In this document: in pieces, positions 52,163 to 61,672 of the stretch
Layout: the number at the start of each line of letters is the position of its first letter
Position numbering within the stretch: the first letter of the stretch is position 1
NCBI RefSeq assembly: GCF_008806975.1
Contig: NZ_CP031728.1
Coordinates: forward strand, 2,294,001-2,358,000
Length of the DNA stretch: 64,000 nucleotides
Origin: Cellvibrio sp. KY-GH-1
Lineage (GTDB): Bacteria > Pseudomonadota > Gammaproteobacteria > Pseudomonadales > Cellvibrionaceae
Reading direction: 5' to 3'
Made by a program: the position numbers and the translations under genes
Notes under the pieces: model-generated
Seen by the model: the letters and a program-made list of their open reading frames with translations, nothing else
Told to the model about the DNA's origin: nothing
Databases searched by the model: none

Positions 52163-52801
52163 GTGGATCGTATTTTCGCCACACTCGAACAAATTACCAG
52201 TCACAGCATATTCTCCAAATTATTGATTGTCGCCGCTTGCGTGCTCTTCTTTTACGCCGTATCGAAGTTGCTCGATAAAATCATTCACGATGTCAGTGTG
52301 CGTCGCGCACTGGGCGATCTACGCGTGCTTTACATGACGCGCCTGATGAACATTGGCATGGTGTTCTGCTGCATAGTCGTGGTGTGTTTAATCCTCGGCT
52401 TGGGCTACAGCGAGATCTCGGTTTTTTTATCCTCGATTTTTGCGGTTGTGGGTATCGCCATGTTTGCGCAGTGGTCGATATTGAGCAATGTAACCGCCAG
52501 CATGATCATCTTCTTTGGCTTTCCTTATAAAGTGGGTGATCGCATTAAAGTGCTGGATAAGGACGATGATATGCGCGGCGTGATTGTGGAAATCACCCTG
52601 TTTCATGTGATCCTCAAGCGCGAAGATGGCAACCTGATCACCTACCCCAATACGCTGATTCTGCAGAAAGCAGTACTCAAATTGGATCACCCGGAGCTTG
52701 AAAAGATCGCGGAAAACGCCGAAGCCCCGGATCGCCTGGTGGTCGACCAAATGACCATGGCCAACAACCCCAACCCACAGAAAGTACGCCAGCAACAATA
52801 A
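52163..52801 (+). CDS. Short MscS-family mechanosensitive-channel-like protein
   Basis: 212 residues starting at GTG. Three membrane helices (about 18-38, 65-85 and 90-120, the last being the pore-lining type with SSIFAVVGIAMFAQWSILSNVTASMIIFF), then a shortened MscS beta domain with FPYKVGDRIKV and EITLFHVILKREDGNLITYPNTLI. The large C-terminal domain of full MscS is missing, as in many minimal family members. It may gate ions on membrane tension or be a related channel. Confidence 0.82.
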   Translation: MDRIFATLEQITSHSIFSKLLIVAACVLFFYAVSKLLDKIIHDVSVRRALGDLRVLYMTRLMNIGMVFCCIVVVCLILGLGYSEISVFLSSIFAVVGIAMFAQWSILSNVTASMIIFFGFPYKVGDRIKVLDKDDDMRGVIVEITLFHVILKREDGNLITYPNTLILQKAVLKLDHPELEKIAENAEAPDRLVVDQMTMANNPNPQKVRQQQ

Positions 52802-53107
52802 CCTCGCCCACACCGGCCTCTGACTATGGTGCCTAAGGCCGGCCTCCGACCTCGAACTAGCGGATGCGCATCCTAAAAATTAAACCGTCGTGATATTTTT
52901 TATGCGATCTTTGTTAGCGCAAACAAATACCATTTACCACCAACCATACAAGAGTTATAGTGCCGCCGCTGGCCTTATCTAATCTGACAATAACAGCAAG
53001 ATTCGCAAAGATAGCGCTTACACGACGCCTTCCCGCCACGCACAACAAGCCCACTTAACAGCCCTGAAACTCTCCCACGATAACAACAACGGAGCTTTGG
53101 AATTACT
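52802..53107. other. Intergenic region without a gene
   Basis: About 306 bases with no plausible coding sequence. Near its start, CCGGCCT (about 52812) and AGGCCGG (about 52836) can form a hairpin after the channel gene, without a T-run. The right part holds the promoter and the ribosome site (GGAGCTTTGG) of the following lipoprotein gene. Confidence 0.5.
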
Positions 53108-54202
53108 ATGCAATCCCTGATGAAAACCTTCACCCTTTCCTTAATGTTTGCCGGCCTGACTGCCTGTGGCGGCGGAGGTGGGGGAGGCAGTAGCAAGCCC
53201 GATTCAAACCCGATCCCCAGTTCTGCCAAAAGTTCTGAGGCATCATCAAGCGCTCCAGCGAGTTCAACACCGTCGAGCTCAGCGCCGGCGAGCTCCACCC
53301 CCGCTAGCTCTATGGCCCCCTCCAGCAGCAGTGCATCCAGCCTGGCCGAAGGCAGCGAAATGACTCAAGCGGCGACCAACGTTAACGGCTATGCGATTGC
53401 GAAGATCGACAACTGTGGCGTAAACGTAAGCGCTGCCAACAAAACCTTTGCGATTTTTGCGGATTACGATGGCGGAATTCAAAACCAAAGTTTATCCAGT
53501 TTGAGCTTCTACAATTGGAACCACGTGGGAACGGTAAACAGCACGCCTATTCCAAATGAGTGGGACAATATCAGTCAAAACGCTTCCGCATATAACATTC
53601 CTGTTAATGCCGCTGTAACCAACGGCTGTAATGGTGTCGACACAATCAATTCAATTTTGGTCAAGAAAATTGCCAACTGGCACCGTCAACACGCCAACGG
53701 ATTCGGAAGAACAATTACATCTTTCGGTCATAAGTTTGGCGATATTAAAGAATTGGTTGTGGACCTTCGCGTAAATAGCGAAAAAACCAAGGTTCACACG
53801 CCTGCGTCGCTCAAATCCATTTACAGCACCTATTTAACTAACCTCGCGTTTATCGATAATAACGAAGGCGGTAAGGTTAACGTTGGATTGACTCTCGAAA
53901 CCAGCAATAACCAACGTGCAACGGTAACGGTTGAAATCGACCAGGACATTTATGCAGATCAGTGGGTGAGAGTTACAGTTCCTGCCACAAGCTTCAAGTA
54001 CTTTCAAGGCGATGTAGCTAAAGAAGCGTCTTCATTTGCAAACTTGGTAATCAATAATCTGCTTGTAGTCGGTGAGACACGCACCAACGCAGTGTTACGC
54101 GGACAAGTAAGTGGCTGGACGGATACATCACCCAATCCACCACCAGAGACATTCAAAGAAATGAATTTCACGTTCAAAAAATTTGAATTCCAATTGAAGT
54201 AA
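53108..54202 (+). CDS. Surface lipoprotein with Ser-linker, unknown C-terminal domain
   Basis: 364 residues. Lipobox GLTAC (Cys20), a Gly-run, a Ser/Ala/Pro linker with repeated SSAPASSTP-like units (about 32-78), and a C-terminal domain of about 280 residues, beta-rich with FAIFADYDGGIQ, DNISQNASAYNIP, NGFGRTITSFGHKFGDIKELVVDLRV and WVRVTVPATSFKYFQ. It looks like a carbohydrate-binding or lectin-like jelly roll, typical of surface proteins in plant-polysaccharide degraders, but no family was recognised. Confidence 0.65.
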   Translation: MQSLMKTFTLSLMFAGLTACGGGGGGGSSKPDSNPIPSSAKSSEASSSAPASSTPSSSAPASSTPASSMAPSSSSASSLAEGSEMTQAATNVNGYAIAKIDNCGVNVSAANKTFAIFADYDGGIQNQSLSSLSFYNWNHVGTVNSTPIPNEWDNISQNASAYNIPVNAAVTNGCNGVDTINSILVKKIANWHRQHANGFGRTITSFGHKFGDIKELVVDLRVNSEKTKVHTPASLKSIYSTYLTNLAFIDNNEGGKVNVGLTLETSNNQRATVTVEIDQDIYADQWVRVTVPATSFKYFQGDVAKEASSFANLVINNLLVVGETRTNAVLRGQVSGWTDTSPNPPPETFKEMNFTFKKFEFQLK

Positions 54203-54223
54203 GTCGCCGAGCACTGAAATATA

Positions 54224-54256
54224 AAAAAGGCCGATGAAGCAATTCGTCGGCCTTTT
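54224..54256. terminator. Bidirectional terminator between convergent genes
   Basis: AAAAAGGCCGATGAA pairs with TTCGTCGGCCTTTTT (one G-T pair) around GCAA. It has A- and T-runs on the two sides, between the lipoprotein gene and the redox-fusion gene. Confidence 0.85.
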
Positions 54257-54261
54257 TGTTT

Positions 54262-55830
54262 TTAAAGCGCAATCACTAGTTTGTCGCTGAGCGCACGCGA
54301 TACGCAGCTGCACATTTTTCCCTCCGCCCTTTCTGCATCCGATAATACCGAATCCCTATGCTCAACTTCTCCGGCTAATACTTTGACCACACACTGACCA
54401 CAATTTCCAACACGGCATTCTGATCCGATCGGCAGCCCGGCATCTTCGATGGCCTCCAGTATTGATTCATCGGCACCCACGGCGATAAGCTGATCTCGGC
54501 CTTGAACTTCAACACTAAAGGCCTGATCTGTCGCTTTGTGCTGCACGCCAAATCGCTCAGCGAAAACTCGCGCTTTATCTATACCCAGGTTCGCGGCAAC
54601 AGCAAAAACCTCATCGATTAATTTTTGCGGACCGCACACATAGACATCAGTGTCACGCGGTAGTTTTTCCAAAGTCGCCGCTACATTCAAACGCTGCCCC
54701 TCACTGGCGTAATAGCCGTGATAATCTGCTCCCAGTTCCCGTTGCAATCTATCCTGGTATGCCATTTCATTTTTACTGCGTCCCGCATAATGCAGTTCAC
54801 AACGAACACCTTTCGCGGCCAAAGCTTGTACTACTGGTTTTATTGCAGTAATACCCACTCCACCGGCAATCAACACCGCATTGTTTGCAGCCAACTCCGC
54901 AACAAAATTATTGCGCGGAAGATCGCATTGCAACACCAAACCTAACGCATATTGCGCATGAATATTCACCGACCCGCCACGCCCATTATCGTCGCGCTGT
55001 ACTGCAATCTCATAAATATCGCGCCGCGCCGGATTTGAACTAATCGAGTAGTGGCGCCACTCCGTTTTTCCCTCCGCCATCAAGACCGGTACTTTCAAAT
55101 GCGAACCTGCCGTGACCGGCGGAAGATCGCCGCCATCCACTGAACGTAATTCGAACGCTCGAATGCGCGGAGTAAGCTGACGCACACCGGTAATTACCAA
55201 GGGCAATTGGCCCGAGCCCAACTCAGTTAACTGTGCTGCAACCGGTTTGGCGCTCGCGGCCTGCTGCTCGCTTAAATGCTTTACTAACTCACGCACCTCG
55301 TCTTCGGTATAGCGCGGTGTTATATGTTGTGGACAATTCCATTCATAAGCTTCCACATGAATAATGACTGCACGTTCTATTCGCGCGCGATAATGTGCAT
55401 CCTCCAGGCGCGCGACTAACTCCATATTTTCCGACTCATGAACAACTTTGGCGCGACCCCAAATTTTGATTCGGCGACGATTTGCATAATCCATAAAAAT
55501 CAAACTGATTCGCTCATCCGAATTAATATTCCCCACACTAATATATTGGCGATTACCGCGAAAATCGGCATACCCCAGCGTGCGCTCATCCAGAACTTTT
55601 ACAAAACCTACAGGCCCACCGCGATGTTGCACATAAGGCCACCCATTTTCTCCAACAGTGGCTTGATAAAAACTATCGCGCGCTTCAATAAATTCTGCCT
55701 CCGCTTCACCCAGCGTATTGCGCGGGTCGTCAGCCAACTCAAAACCGCGATTACTTTCCCGGCTGCCATATAAACTCTGCGCCGCCTTAACGCTTTCGGT
55801 AAAAGTGATATCAGCAAATGCACGAGCCAT
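54262..55830 (-). CDS. Flavin-nucleotide-binding / FNR / [2Fe-2S] ferredoxin fusion oxidoreductase
   Basis: 522 residues with three modules. Residues about 30-190 form a pyridoxamine-phosphate-oxidase-like (FMN split-barrel) domain (FYQATVGENGWPYVQHRGGPVGFVKVLDE in blocks, ISLIFMDYANRRRIKIWGRA). Residues about 215-420 form a ferredoxin-NADP-reductase-like unit with the FAD motif WRHYSISSNPA and the NAD(P)-binding segment LIAGGVGITAIKP. The last 85 residues form a plant-type [2Fe-2S] domain (CRVGNCGQC and CSC). GGAGG precedes the ATG. Substrate unknown. Confidence 0.88.
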   Translation of the reverse strand: MARAFADITFTESVKAAQSLYGSRESNRGFELADDPRNTLGEAEAEFIEARDSFYQATVGENGWPYVQHRGGPVGFVKVLDERTLGYADFRGNRQYISVGNINSDERISLIFMDYANRRRIKIWGRAKVVHESENMELVARLEDAHYRARIERAVIIHVEAYEWNCPQHITPRYTEDEVRELVKHLSEQQAASAKPVAAQLTELGSGQLPLVITGVRQLTPRIRAFELRSVDGGDLPPVTAGSHLKVPVLMAEGKTEWRHYSISSNPARRDIYEIAVQRDDNGRGGSVNIHAQYALGLVLQCDLPRNNFVAELAANNAVLIAGGVGITAIKPVVQALAAKGVRCELHYAGRSKNEMAYQDRLQRELGADYHGYYASEGQRLNVAATLEKLPRDTDVYVCGPQKLIDEVFAVAANLGIDKARVFAERFGVQHKATDQAFSVEVQGRDQLIAVGADESILEAIEDAGLPIGSECRVGNCGQCVVKVLAGEVEHRDSVLSDAERAEGKMCSCVSRALSDKLVIAL

Positions 55831-55881
55831 AACAAACCTCCGGATAATAATCGCAGTTAGAGTTAACGTTGAGCCAGGGTA

Positions 55882-56415
55882 TTACAAGCCTACTTTCGGA
55901 AAATCAATTTCCACGCGGCTTGCTTTACCTAAGATGGTGGTGAGCAACGTCATGCCAACATGGGTAATGATTTCCACTATGTCCGAGTCGGTGTAACCCG
56001 CGTTGCGCGCTTCAACCAGATCAGCGGTGGTGATATCGCCCTGATGTTCAACCAACGCACGCGCCAGTTTCACAGCCACCGCGGCTTTAGCATCCTGACT
56101 GGTGCCCGCGCGATTCGCTTCCATTTCAGCGCCGGTCAAGCCCGCTTTACGACCGATAGCGGTATGGGCAGATACGCAGTATTCACAAGAATTTTCTTGC
56201 GCAACTACCAGCGCAATACGCTCGCGAGTTTGCAGATCCAAACTGCCCTCACCAGCAATAGCGTGCAAACCTAAAAATGCACGCAGCGCTGAAGGAGAGT
56301 TCGCAAAAATTTTCAAAAAGTTGGGCACCATCCCCAATTTCTGTTGGATGGCTTCCAACAGCGCTTTCTGTTCGTCGTTCGCGGTTTCGAAAGTTACAGT
56401 AGTAATACGGCTCAT
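55882..56415 (-). CDS. AhpD-like carboxymuconolactone-decarboxylase-family protein
   Basis: 177 residues. The CMD/AhpD core is present: EENSCEYCVSAHTAIGRKAG with the CxxC redox pair and the His, plus GMVPNFLKIFANSPSALRAF near the start. The pattern is that of uncharacterised peroxidase-related enzymes of the AhpD family. Located 52 bases upstream of the redox fusion on the same strand, so likely cotranscribed. Divergent from the LysR gene, which probably regulates it. GAGGAAAT precedes the ATG. Confidence 0.88.
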   Translation of the reverse strand: MSRITTVTFETANDEQKALLEAIQQKLGMVPNFLKIFANSPSALRAFLGLHAIAGEGSLDLQTRERIALVVAQENSCEYCVSAHTAIGRKAGLTGAEMEANRAGTSQDAKAAVAVKLARALVEHQGDITTADLVEARNAGYTDSDIVEIITHVGMTLLTTILGKASRVEIDFPKVGL

Positions 56416-56591
56416 GATATTTCCTCATTTCAATCGTTGATTAGGGTTAAGACTTCAGGTTTAAAAAACGCCTTGCTGGATATTGCTTAGCGAGTGAAGC
56501 CAGTTTGCCCATTGCCCAACTGAAGAAGAATACGCACAATAAGCAATTCATTATTTCCATTTTTGAAACAATAAAGTCCCTGAGGTATGCG

Positions 56592-57482
56592 ATGGATAGA
56601 TTTGTAGAGATGCAGGTATTTGTGGCGGTGGCGGAAACCGAAGGATTTGCCTCAGGCTCGCGGAAACTGGGGATATCACCCCCGGTTGCAACCCGTGCAG
56701 TAGCAGACCTGGAGGCGCGGCTCGGCGTAAAACTGCTGACACGAACTACGCGCTATGTGCGGGTCACCGATGCCGGGAAGCGCTACCTGGAGGATTGCAA
56801 ACGCATCCTGAGCGAAATAACCGAGGCCGATGACGCTGCCGCCGGTATCAATGGCGAACCCAGCGGGCACATTGCCATCACGGCGCCCGTAGTATTTGGC
56901 CGTATGTATGTGCAGCCTGGGGTGATTGAATACCTGAATCGCTATCCCAAGATGGATCTAAGTGCACTCTATGTGGACCGGGTGGTAAACCTGTTGGAAG
57001 AAGGCCTGGATGTCGGCATCCGTGTGGGCGAACTCGCGGACTCAAGCATGCGCGCAATTCGCGTTGGCACCGTGCGGCGCGTGCTCTGTGCATCGCCCGA
57101 TTACCTGGCACGCATGGGTATCCCAAAAACCCCCGAAGATTTACTGGAACACACAATCGCATCAGCGAGTGGCGTTAACCCCAACGTTGAATGGAAATTT
57201 AATCAGGAACAAACCGTGCGTATTCGGCCTCGACTTAACGTTTCAACCAACGATGCCGCCATTGATTCTGCGGTTGCAGGTTTCGGCATTGCGCGGCAGA
57301 TGTCTTATCAAATAGCGAAACAATTAGAGCGCGGCGAATTAAAAATTATTTTGAGCGACTACGAATTATCACCTTCGCCCATCCACATTTTGCACCGCGA
57401 AGGCCGCCACGCCTCTGCCAAAATTCGCTGCTTTGTCGATTTAATGGTTGAACAATTGCGGGCGGATAAATCACTCAACTAA
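56592..57482 (+). CDS. LysR-family transcriptional regulator
   Basis: 296 residues from an ATG after TGAGG (the longer frame to 56505 is not needed). N-terminal helix-turn-helix (ETEGFASGSRKLGISPPVATRAVADLEARLGVKLLTRTTR in blocks) and a LysR effector-binding domain (APVVFGRMYVQPGVIEYL and VGELADSSMRAIRVGTVRRVLCASPDYL). Divergently oriented from the AhpD-like and redox-fusion genes; the nitrilase gene lies downstream. These are the usual targets for LysR autoregulation. Confidence 0.92.
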   Translation: MDRFVEMQVFVAVAETEGFASGSRKLGISPPVATRAVADLEARLGVKLLTRTTRYVRVTDAGKRYLEDCKRILSEITEADDAAAGINGEPSGHIAITAPVVFGRMYVQPGVIEYLNRYPKMDLSALYVDRVVNLLEEGLDVGIRVGELADSSMRAIRVGTVRRVLCASPDYLARMGIPKTPEDLLEHTIASASGVNPNVEWKFNQEQTVRIRPRLNVSTNDAAIDSAVAGFGIARQMSYQIAKQLERGELKIILSDYELSPSPIHILHREGRHASAKIRCFVDLMVEQLRADKSLN

Positions 57483-57574
57483 TAAATAGTTGGTAGAGTA
57501 AATATTCAAAATTACTCCAGATCAATATTCGTAAACAAATAAGCGGTAGAATCGCTCTATCATGCACAATCCGG

Positions 57575-58528
57575 ATGTCGACCATGAAAATTGCCATAGC
57601 ACAAGTTCCACCACTATTTTTAAACAAAGCAGCGTGCATTGATAAGATTGTAGAAATTGTCAAAGAAGCCTCAGGCAACGGAGCTTCGCTGCTGGTTTTT
57701 CCAGAAGCATTTATCGGCGGCTATCCGGTTTGGATTTGGCGGTTGCGTCCAGGTTCGGACAGCGCACCCTGCACAGAGCTGTACAATAAATTGGTTGAGC
57801 AAGCATGTAACCTCCGTAACGATGACTTGGCCCCCGTGTTAAATGCCGCAAAAAAATACAACATAACATTGATCTGCGGCCTCAATGAACGCGACGCGTG
57901 CGGAAGCCAGTCCACGCTCTATAACACCGCGGTGGTTATTAACAACGAAGGGGTACTCATCAACAAACACCGCAAACTAATGCCCACCAATGCAGAGCGG
58001 ATGATATGGGGCCAAGGCAACGGAAATAGCCTCTCGGCCATTCAAACCACCGCCGGTAAACTGGGTACATTAATTTGCTGGGAAAACTACATGCCCTTGG
58101 CGAGATATGCGCTTTATGCGCAGGGAATAGAAATCTACGTCGCGCCTACGTACGACAGCGGCGACGTTTGGATTAGCTCCATGCAACACATCGCACGGGA
58201 AAGTGGCTGCTGGGTCATCAGCGCGAACAATGCATTTCAAGCGCGAGATTTGAGCGAACCCATTCTCGCACTTACAGGGGCTTACCCTGAGCCTAACGAG
58301 TGGGTTAACCCTGGCGATTCACTTGTTGTCGCCCCAAATGGAAAAATAATCGCTGGCCCCTGGAATTGCGAGCGAGGCGTTTTTTACGCCGACATTGATG
58401 TAGCACAGGTTACTCAGGCGCGCCGCAGTCTCGATGTTGCCGGACACTACGCACGCCCCGATATTTTTCATTTGGCAATCACGCCGACACCGGAAAGCCC
58501 GGTTTCCATTAAATCGGCCGGCAAGTGA
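57575..58528 (+). CDS. Nitrilase (C-N hydrolase family)
   Basis: 317 residues with the Glu-Lys-Cys triad in place: VFPEAFIGGYP (Glu), NKHRKLMPTNAERMIWGQG (Lys) and LICWENYMPLARYALYAQG (Cys). The long WGQG and YMPLAR blocks fit the nitrilase/cyanide-dihydratase branch, which hydrolyses organic nitriles (or cyanide) to acids. Downstream of the LysR gene in the same direction. The ATG at 57584 is an alternative start. Its last 61 bases overlap the convergent gene. Confidence 0.9.
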   Translation: MSTMKIAIAQVPPLFLNKAACIDKIVEIVKEASGNGASLLVFPEAFIGGYPVWIWRLRPGSDSAPCTELYNKLVEQACNLRNDDLAPVLNAAKKYNITLICGLNERDACGSQSTLYNTAVVINNEGVLINKHRKLMPTNAERMIWGQGNGNSLSAIQTTAGKLGTLICWENYMPLARYALYAQGIEIYVAPTYDSGDVWISSMQHIARESGCWVISANNAFQARDLSEPILALTGAYPEPNEWVNPGDSLVVAPNGKIIAGPWNCERGVFYADIDVAQVTQARRSLDVAGHYARPDIFHLAITPTPESPVSIKSAGK

Positions 58529-59538
58529 CCCAGTAATTTATTCACGCTGAAAATAGCGGAACGATTTTTATCGGCTAATGCGCCCTGCCCCAATTTGGGA
58601 ACACGGCTCGCATCAGTTTGATAATTCAGATTGCGAAAATGCGTCGCAAATTGGGCATTTTCCATATCGCGGGCGTAAGGCCGGGAGGCCACTGATAGCG
58701 CCGCTATGCCTACTGGATCAACGTCACGACTAAAGCGCTTGAATTCTTTGTAGCGAAAATTTTCTGCCACAAATACATCGCTAAAACGAATAAATGTTTC
58801 CATTAATTCATGAAGGAACTGTTCAGGCTTTAAACTGCCGACAATCACGCTAAATTCCATTTCATTAAATTCTGGCATTTCTCCTTCAACGCGACGCACA
58901 ACAGGAGTATTCCCAAGTTTAAGATCGAGAATAAAATGCTGCTTGTGCGGCAACAGATCCACTATCTCAATAGAACGCTCTCCAAACCGGCAATAGGTTA
59001 ATAGTTGTTGTAACACCGTCAACTCATCCCCCGTAAAACGCGGCACCGGCTGAACAAGCTCGGAATTATTAGCCATCAAGGGTAAATCCTGATGGGTGCT
59101 GAACGGCGCACTGGTTTTTCCACTGGCTAGATCCACCAGCGTCAGTAATTCACGTATTTCGTGCTCACGGGCCTTTTTAACGGCGAGATACGCAGTCTGG
59201 ATAATCTCTGACGTGGGTGTATTTGAATCGATTCGCCATTTGCGTCCGTAAACCAACTTTTGCTGACGCAGGTTTTCGCCACGGTCATAATTTTCTCGAC
59301 CAATCATGCCTACTTGCAGATAAAGCCCACCGGAATCCTCATCTGCAAATAATAAAAATTGTGGCAAGGTTTCGATGTCTTGCAGAATTTCCTGGAGAGA
59401 CAACAGCGTTTGCTCAAACTGCAGGTAATGCTGGGGAATAGCAGGCTTGCCGTTCGGTAATACCACCAGGGGCGCCGCCGGCATGTGGGTTTCGCAACAA
59501 CTGCAAGGGAGATGTGTTTTCAGGTAATGAACAGTCAT
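58468..59538 (-). CDS. Hypothetical protein with an N-terminal Cys-pair
   Basis: 356 residues, not recognised. N-terminal LPCSCCETH is a possible metal-binding cluster; the remaining sequence is mixed helix and strand with two similar-looking halves (LQEILQDIETLPQFLLFADEDSGG in blocks, and ELMETFIRFSDVFVAENFRYKEFKRFSRD). No signal peptide or membrane helix. The C-terminus overlaps the nitrilase C-terminus by 61 bases in antisense, an unusually long convergent overlap, but both frames are intact. Function unknown. Confidence 0.65.
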   Translation of the reverse strand: MTVHYLKTHLPCSCCETHMPAAPLVVLPNGKPAIPQHYLQFEQTLLSLQEILQDIETLPQFLLFADEDSGGLYLQVGMIGRENYDRGENLRQQKLVYGRKWRIDSNTPTSEIIQTAYLAVKKAREHEIRELLTLVDLASGKTSAPFSTHQDLPLMANNSELVQPVPRFTGDELTVLQQLLTYCRFGERSIEIVDLLPHKQHFILDLKLGNTPVVRRVEGEMPEFNEMEFSVIVGSLKPEQFLHELMETFIRFSDVFVAENFRYKEFKRFSRDVDPVGIAALSVASRPYARDMENAQFATHFRNLNYQTDASRVPKLGQGALADKNRSAIFSVNKLLGHLPADLMETGLSGVGVIAK

Positions 59539-59864
59539 AGAAACCTCAATCGAGCCGGGTTAAGTAATGCGCTCAGATTGCCAATTTCCATAAATAACGA
59601 GAATAGGTCAAAAATCTAAAACTCTATTTCTAAAATGAGAATAATAAGCATATTGGGGAAATAGGTGGGGTATTGCGGATGAGGTGATTATTACTACTTC
59701 AGGAATAATCTATTAAGGTTTATGGCTATTCCTACCAAAATGTCGCCCATTAATAATGGCCACAACGGCAAGCTGCTGAAGTATTGCATCAGCCCCCGGC
59801 TGTTATCGAACCAACACCCTTTATTGCTAACAACCTTTTTCTATTAACATCTGAGGAATATCCC
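59539..59864. other. Intergenic region without a gene
   Basis: About 326 bases with no coding sequence. It is AT-rich near 59600-59700 and must hold the divergent promoters of the hypothetical gene to the left and the glutaredoxin gene to the right. No repeat or strong hairpin was seen. Confidence 0.5.
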
Positions 59865-60122
59865 ATGTCGGAAGTTACCCTTTATTCAACCGGAGCCTGC
59901 CCTTATTGCGCGGCGGCGGAATTACTGCTTAAACAACGCGGCATTACCAACATCAACAAAATTCGCGTTGATCAATCGCGCACTGATTTTGAAACCATGC
60001 TGGAACGAACCGGACGAAAAACCGTCCCACAAATTTTTTTTGGCGATCAACATATTGGCGGATTTGACGACCTGGTAAAATTGGATCAAGGCGGCAGGTT
60101 AAAGGCCAAAGACGCGCCCTAA
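59865..60122 (+). CDS. grxC: Glutaredoxin 3
   Basis: 85 residues, the expected size. Dithiol active site CPYC (Cys12, Cys15) and the glutathione-binding TVPQIFFGDQHIGGFDDLVKLD block are intact. The ATG follows TGAGGAAT; the frame upstream to 59784 is not favoured. Reduces disulfides and mixed glutathione disulfides, and can serve ribonucleotide reductase. A terminator follows at once. Confidence 0.95.
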   Translation: MSEVTLYSTGACPYCAAAELLLKQRGITNINKIRVDQSRTDFETMLERTGRKTVPQIFFGDQHIGGFDDLVKLDQGGRLKAKDAP

Positions 60123-60125
60123 AAA

Positions 60126-60155
60126 GCACTGCCGGGGGCAGTGCCCCCTCTTTTT
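60126..60155 (+). terminator. Intrinsic terminator after grxC
   Basis: GCACTGCC pairs with GGCAGTGC around GGG, and CCCCCTCTTTTT follows. It starts four bases after the grxC stop and lies between the convergent grxC and the histidine kinase genes. Confidence 0.8.
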
Positions 60156-60163
60156 CCAAGCTA

Positions 60164-61672
60164 TCAAGCAACCGCTTTATTTAACGATTGCTGCAGTGGC
60201 AACGGAAACTTAAACCAGGCTCCCTGATACTGCTTGGACTCTACAACGATAACACTACCGTGTAACTCCAGAATTTTTTTAACAATTGCCAAGCCTAGCC
60301 CAGTACTTTGCTGATGAAGCTCCGCTGGTTTTTGCGCGCGATAGTAGCGCTCGAAAATGTAGGGAATATCTTCGTCGGACAAGCCGATACCATTATCGAG
60401 CACACCAATTTCCACACTACTGGCGGTTTTTGAAAGTGTTATTTCTACCCGGCCATTCTCTGGCGTATAGCGCAATGCGTTGTCTATTAAATTTTCCAAC
60501 ACTCTCTCGATTAAGGCGATATCCGCATTGACCACGTAGAGCTCGTTGGTGTGTGGCGCACAGAGCGCGATATTTTTCTGCTGCGCCGTGAGCGAATATT
60601 TTTGTACAACGTCTTGCAACAACTCGGCGAGCGAAAAATTTTCCAACTCCAGAGTAATTCGCCCTGCGTCAAATTTGCTTAATTCGAATAACTCCTTCAC
60701 CAGTTGCGTCAAACGGCGACAGTGTTTGAACGCAATGTCCATATAGGCGTGACGCTCTTCGGCGGTGATCGCGGGGCGCATCAGCATTTCCAAATAGCCC
60801 TGCATTGACGAAAGCGGAGTGCGTAAATCATGAGAGACATTGGAGATGAGTTCGCGGCGCAGCCGATCTGTATCTTCCAGTTTTCGCATTTGCTCCTGAA
60901 TGCGGTTCCTCATGGCCGTAAAGGCAGAACTTAAATAGGCTATTTCATCGCGAATATTGGTATTGGGTTCAGAAGTGGTTTCTCGCAAATGCAATTCCTG
61001 GTGTTGAAAATTATCCATTTGCTGAGCGAGCTGACGCAGCGGGCTGGTAAGCACCGCAAAAATTAAAACGGCGCTAATAATGGCGAATAACAAAATGACT
61101 GCCAGCCCCGCGAGACTCTGTTTCAAAATATAACTTCCGCGCAGCGACTCACTGAGGCTTTGCATATTTTGTCCACCAAGGATGACGTACAGGTACCCCG
61201 CTACATGTTCGTTATCCATTACCGGCCAAACAGAAAACACGCGCTCGCCCTGCCCTGCACGCGGGTTGTCTCCCATAATCGGAAAGGGTTGCGATTTATT
61301 GAGCCAATTCTGCAAAGGCTGAGTGGAAATTTCCGCACGAATTTGCGTATCGGCTGGCAGTGTGTGTGTGAGTACTTTGCCCCCAGGATCGAGCAGGTAT
61401 ACCTCAACGATCGGGTTGACGGTCATCACCAGCGTGGCTAATTCGGTCATCGCTGCTGTATTTACAATACCGTTCTGAATTAAGGGCGCGCGCTGCACAA
61501 TATACATGGCCAAACTTTGATTCAGATTTTGCGTTACTTCTTGATAGTAACGATTATTGCTCCAATGGGTGAGCGCTAAAAATGCAATGCCCAATACTAA
61601 AAATAGTGCGACAAATGCGAGCGCCAAACGTGCGCACAAATTGGAAAATAGACCAGGGGCCAGGCGTTTCAT
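60164..61672 (-). CDS. Sensor histidine kinase (OmpR-type partner)
   Basis: 502 residues from the ATG that overlaps the regulator stop by four bases (ATGA). Two membrane helices (about 12-35 and 180-202) frame a periplasmic domain of about 140 residues. HAMP, then the H-box (LISNVSHDLRTPLSSMQGYLEM) and HATPase_c (NLIDNALRYTPENG, DNGIGLSDEDIPYIFERYYR, GLGLAIVKKILEL). This is the BaeS/ResE-like class. The paired OmpR-type regulator is directly upstream. Confidence 0.92.
   Translation of the reverse strand: MKRLAPGLFSNLCARLALAFVALFLVLGIAFLALTHWSNNRYYQEVTQNLNQSLAMYIVQRAPLIQNGIVNTAAMTELATLVMTVNPIVEVYLLDPGGKVLTHTLPADTQIRAEISTQPLQNWLNKSQPFPIMGDNPRAGQGERVFSVWPVMDNEHVAGYLYVILGGQNMQSLSESLRGSYILKQSLAGLAVILLFAIISAVLIFAVLTSPLRQLAQQMDNFQHQELHLRETTSEPNTNIRDEIAYLSSAFTAMRNRIQEQMRKLEDTDRLRRELISNVSHDLRTPLSSMQGYLEMLMRPAITAEERHAYMDIAFKHCRRLTQLVKELFELSKFDAGRITLELENFSLAELLQDVVQKYSLTAQQKNIALCAPHTNELYVVNADIALIERVLENLIDNALRYTPENGRVEITLSKTASSVEIGVLDNGIGLSDEDIPYIFERYYRAQKPAELHQQSTGLGLAIVKKILELHGSVIVVESKQYQGAWFKFPLPLQQSLNKAVA

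Noticed and set aside
52975..53298. Minus-strand open frame with a poly-Pro run
   Set aside because: It is the complement of the Gly-run and Ser-linker of the lipoprotein gene starting at 53108.
59600..59660. A Fur-box-like AATGAGAATAATAAG sequence
   Set aside because: Too many mismatches to the 19-base consensus and no iron-related gene beside it.
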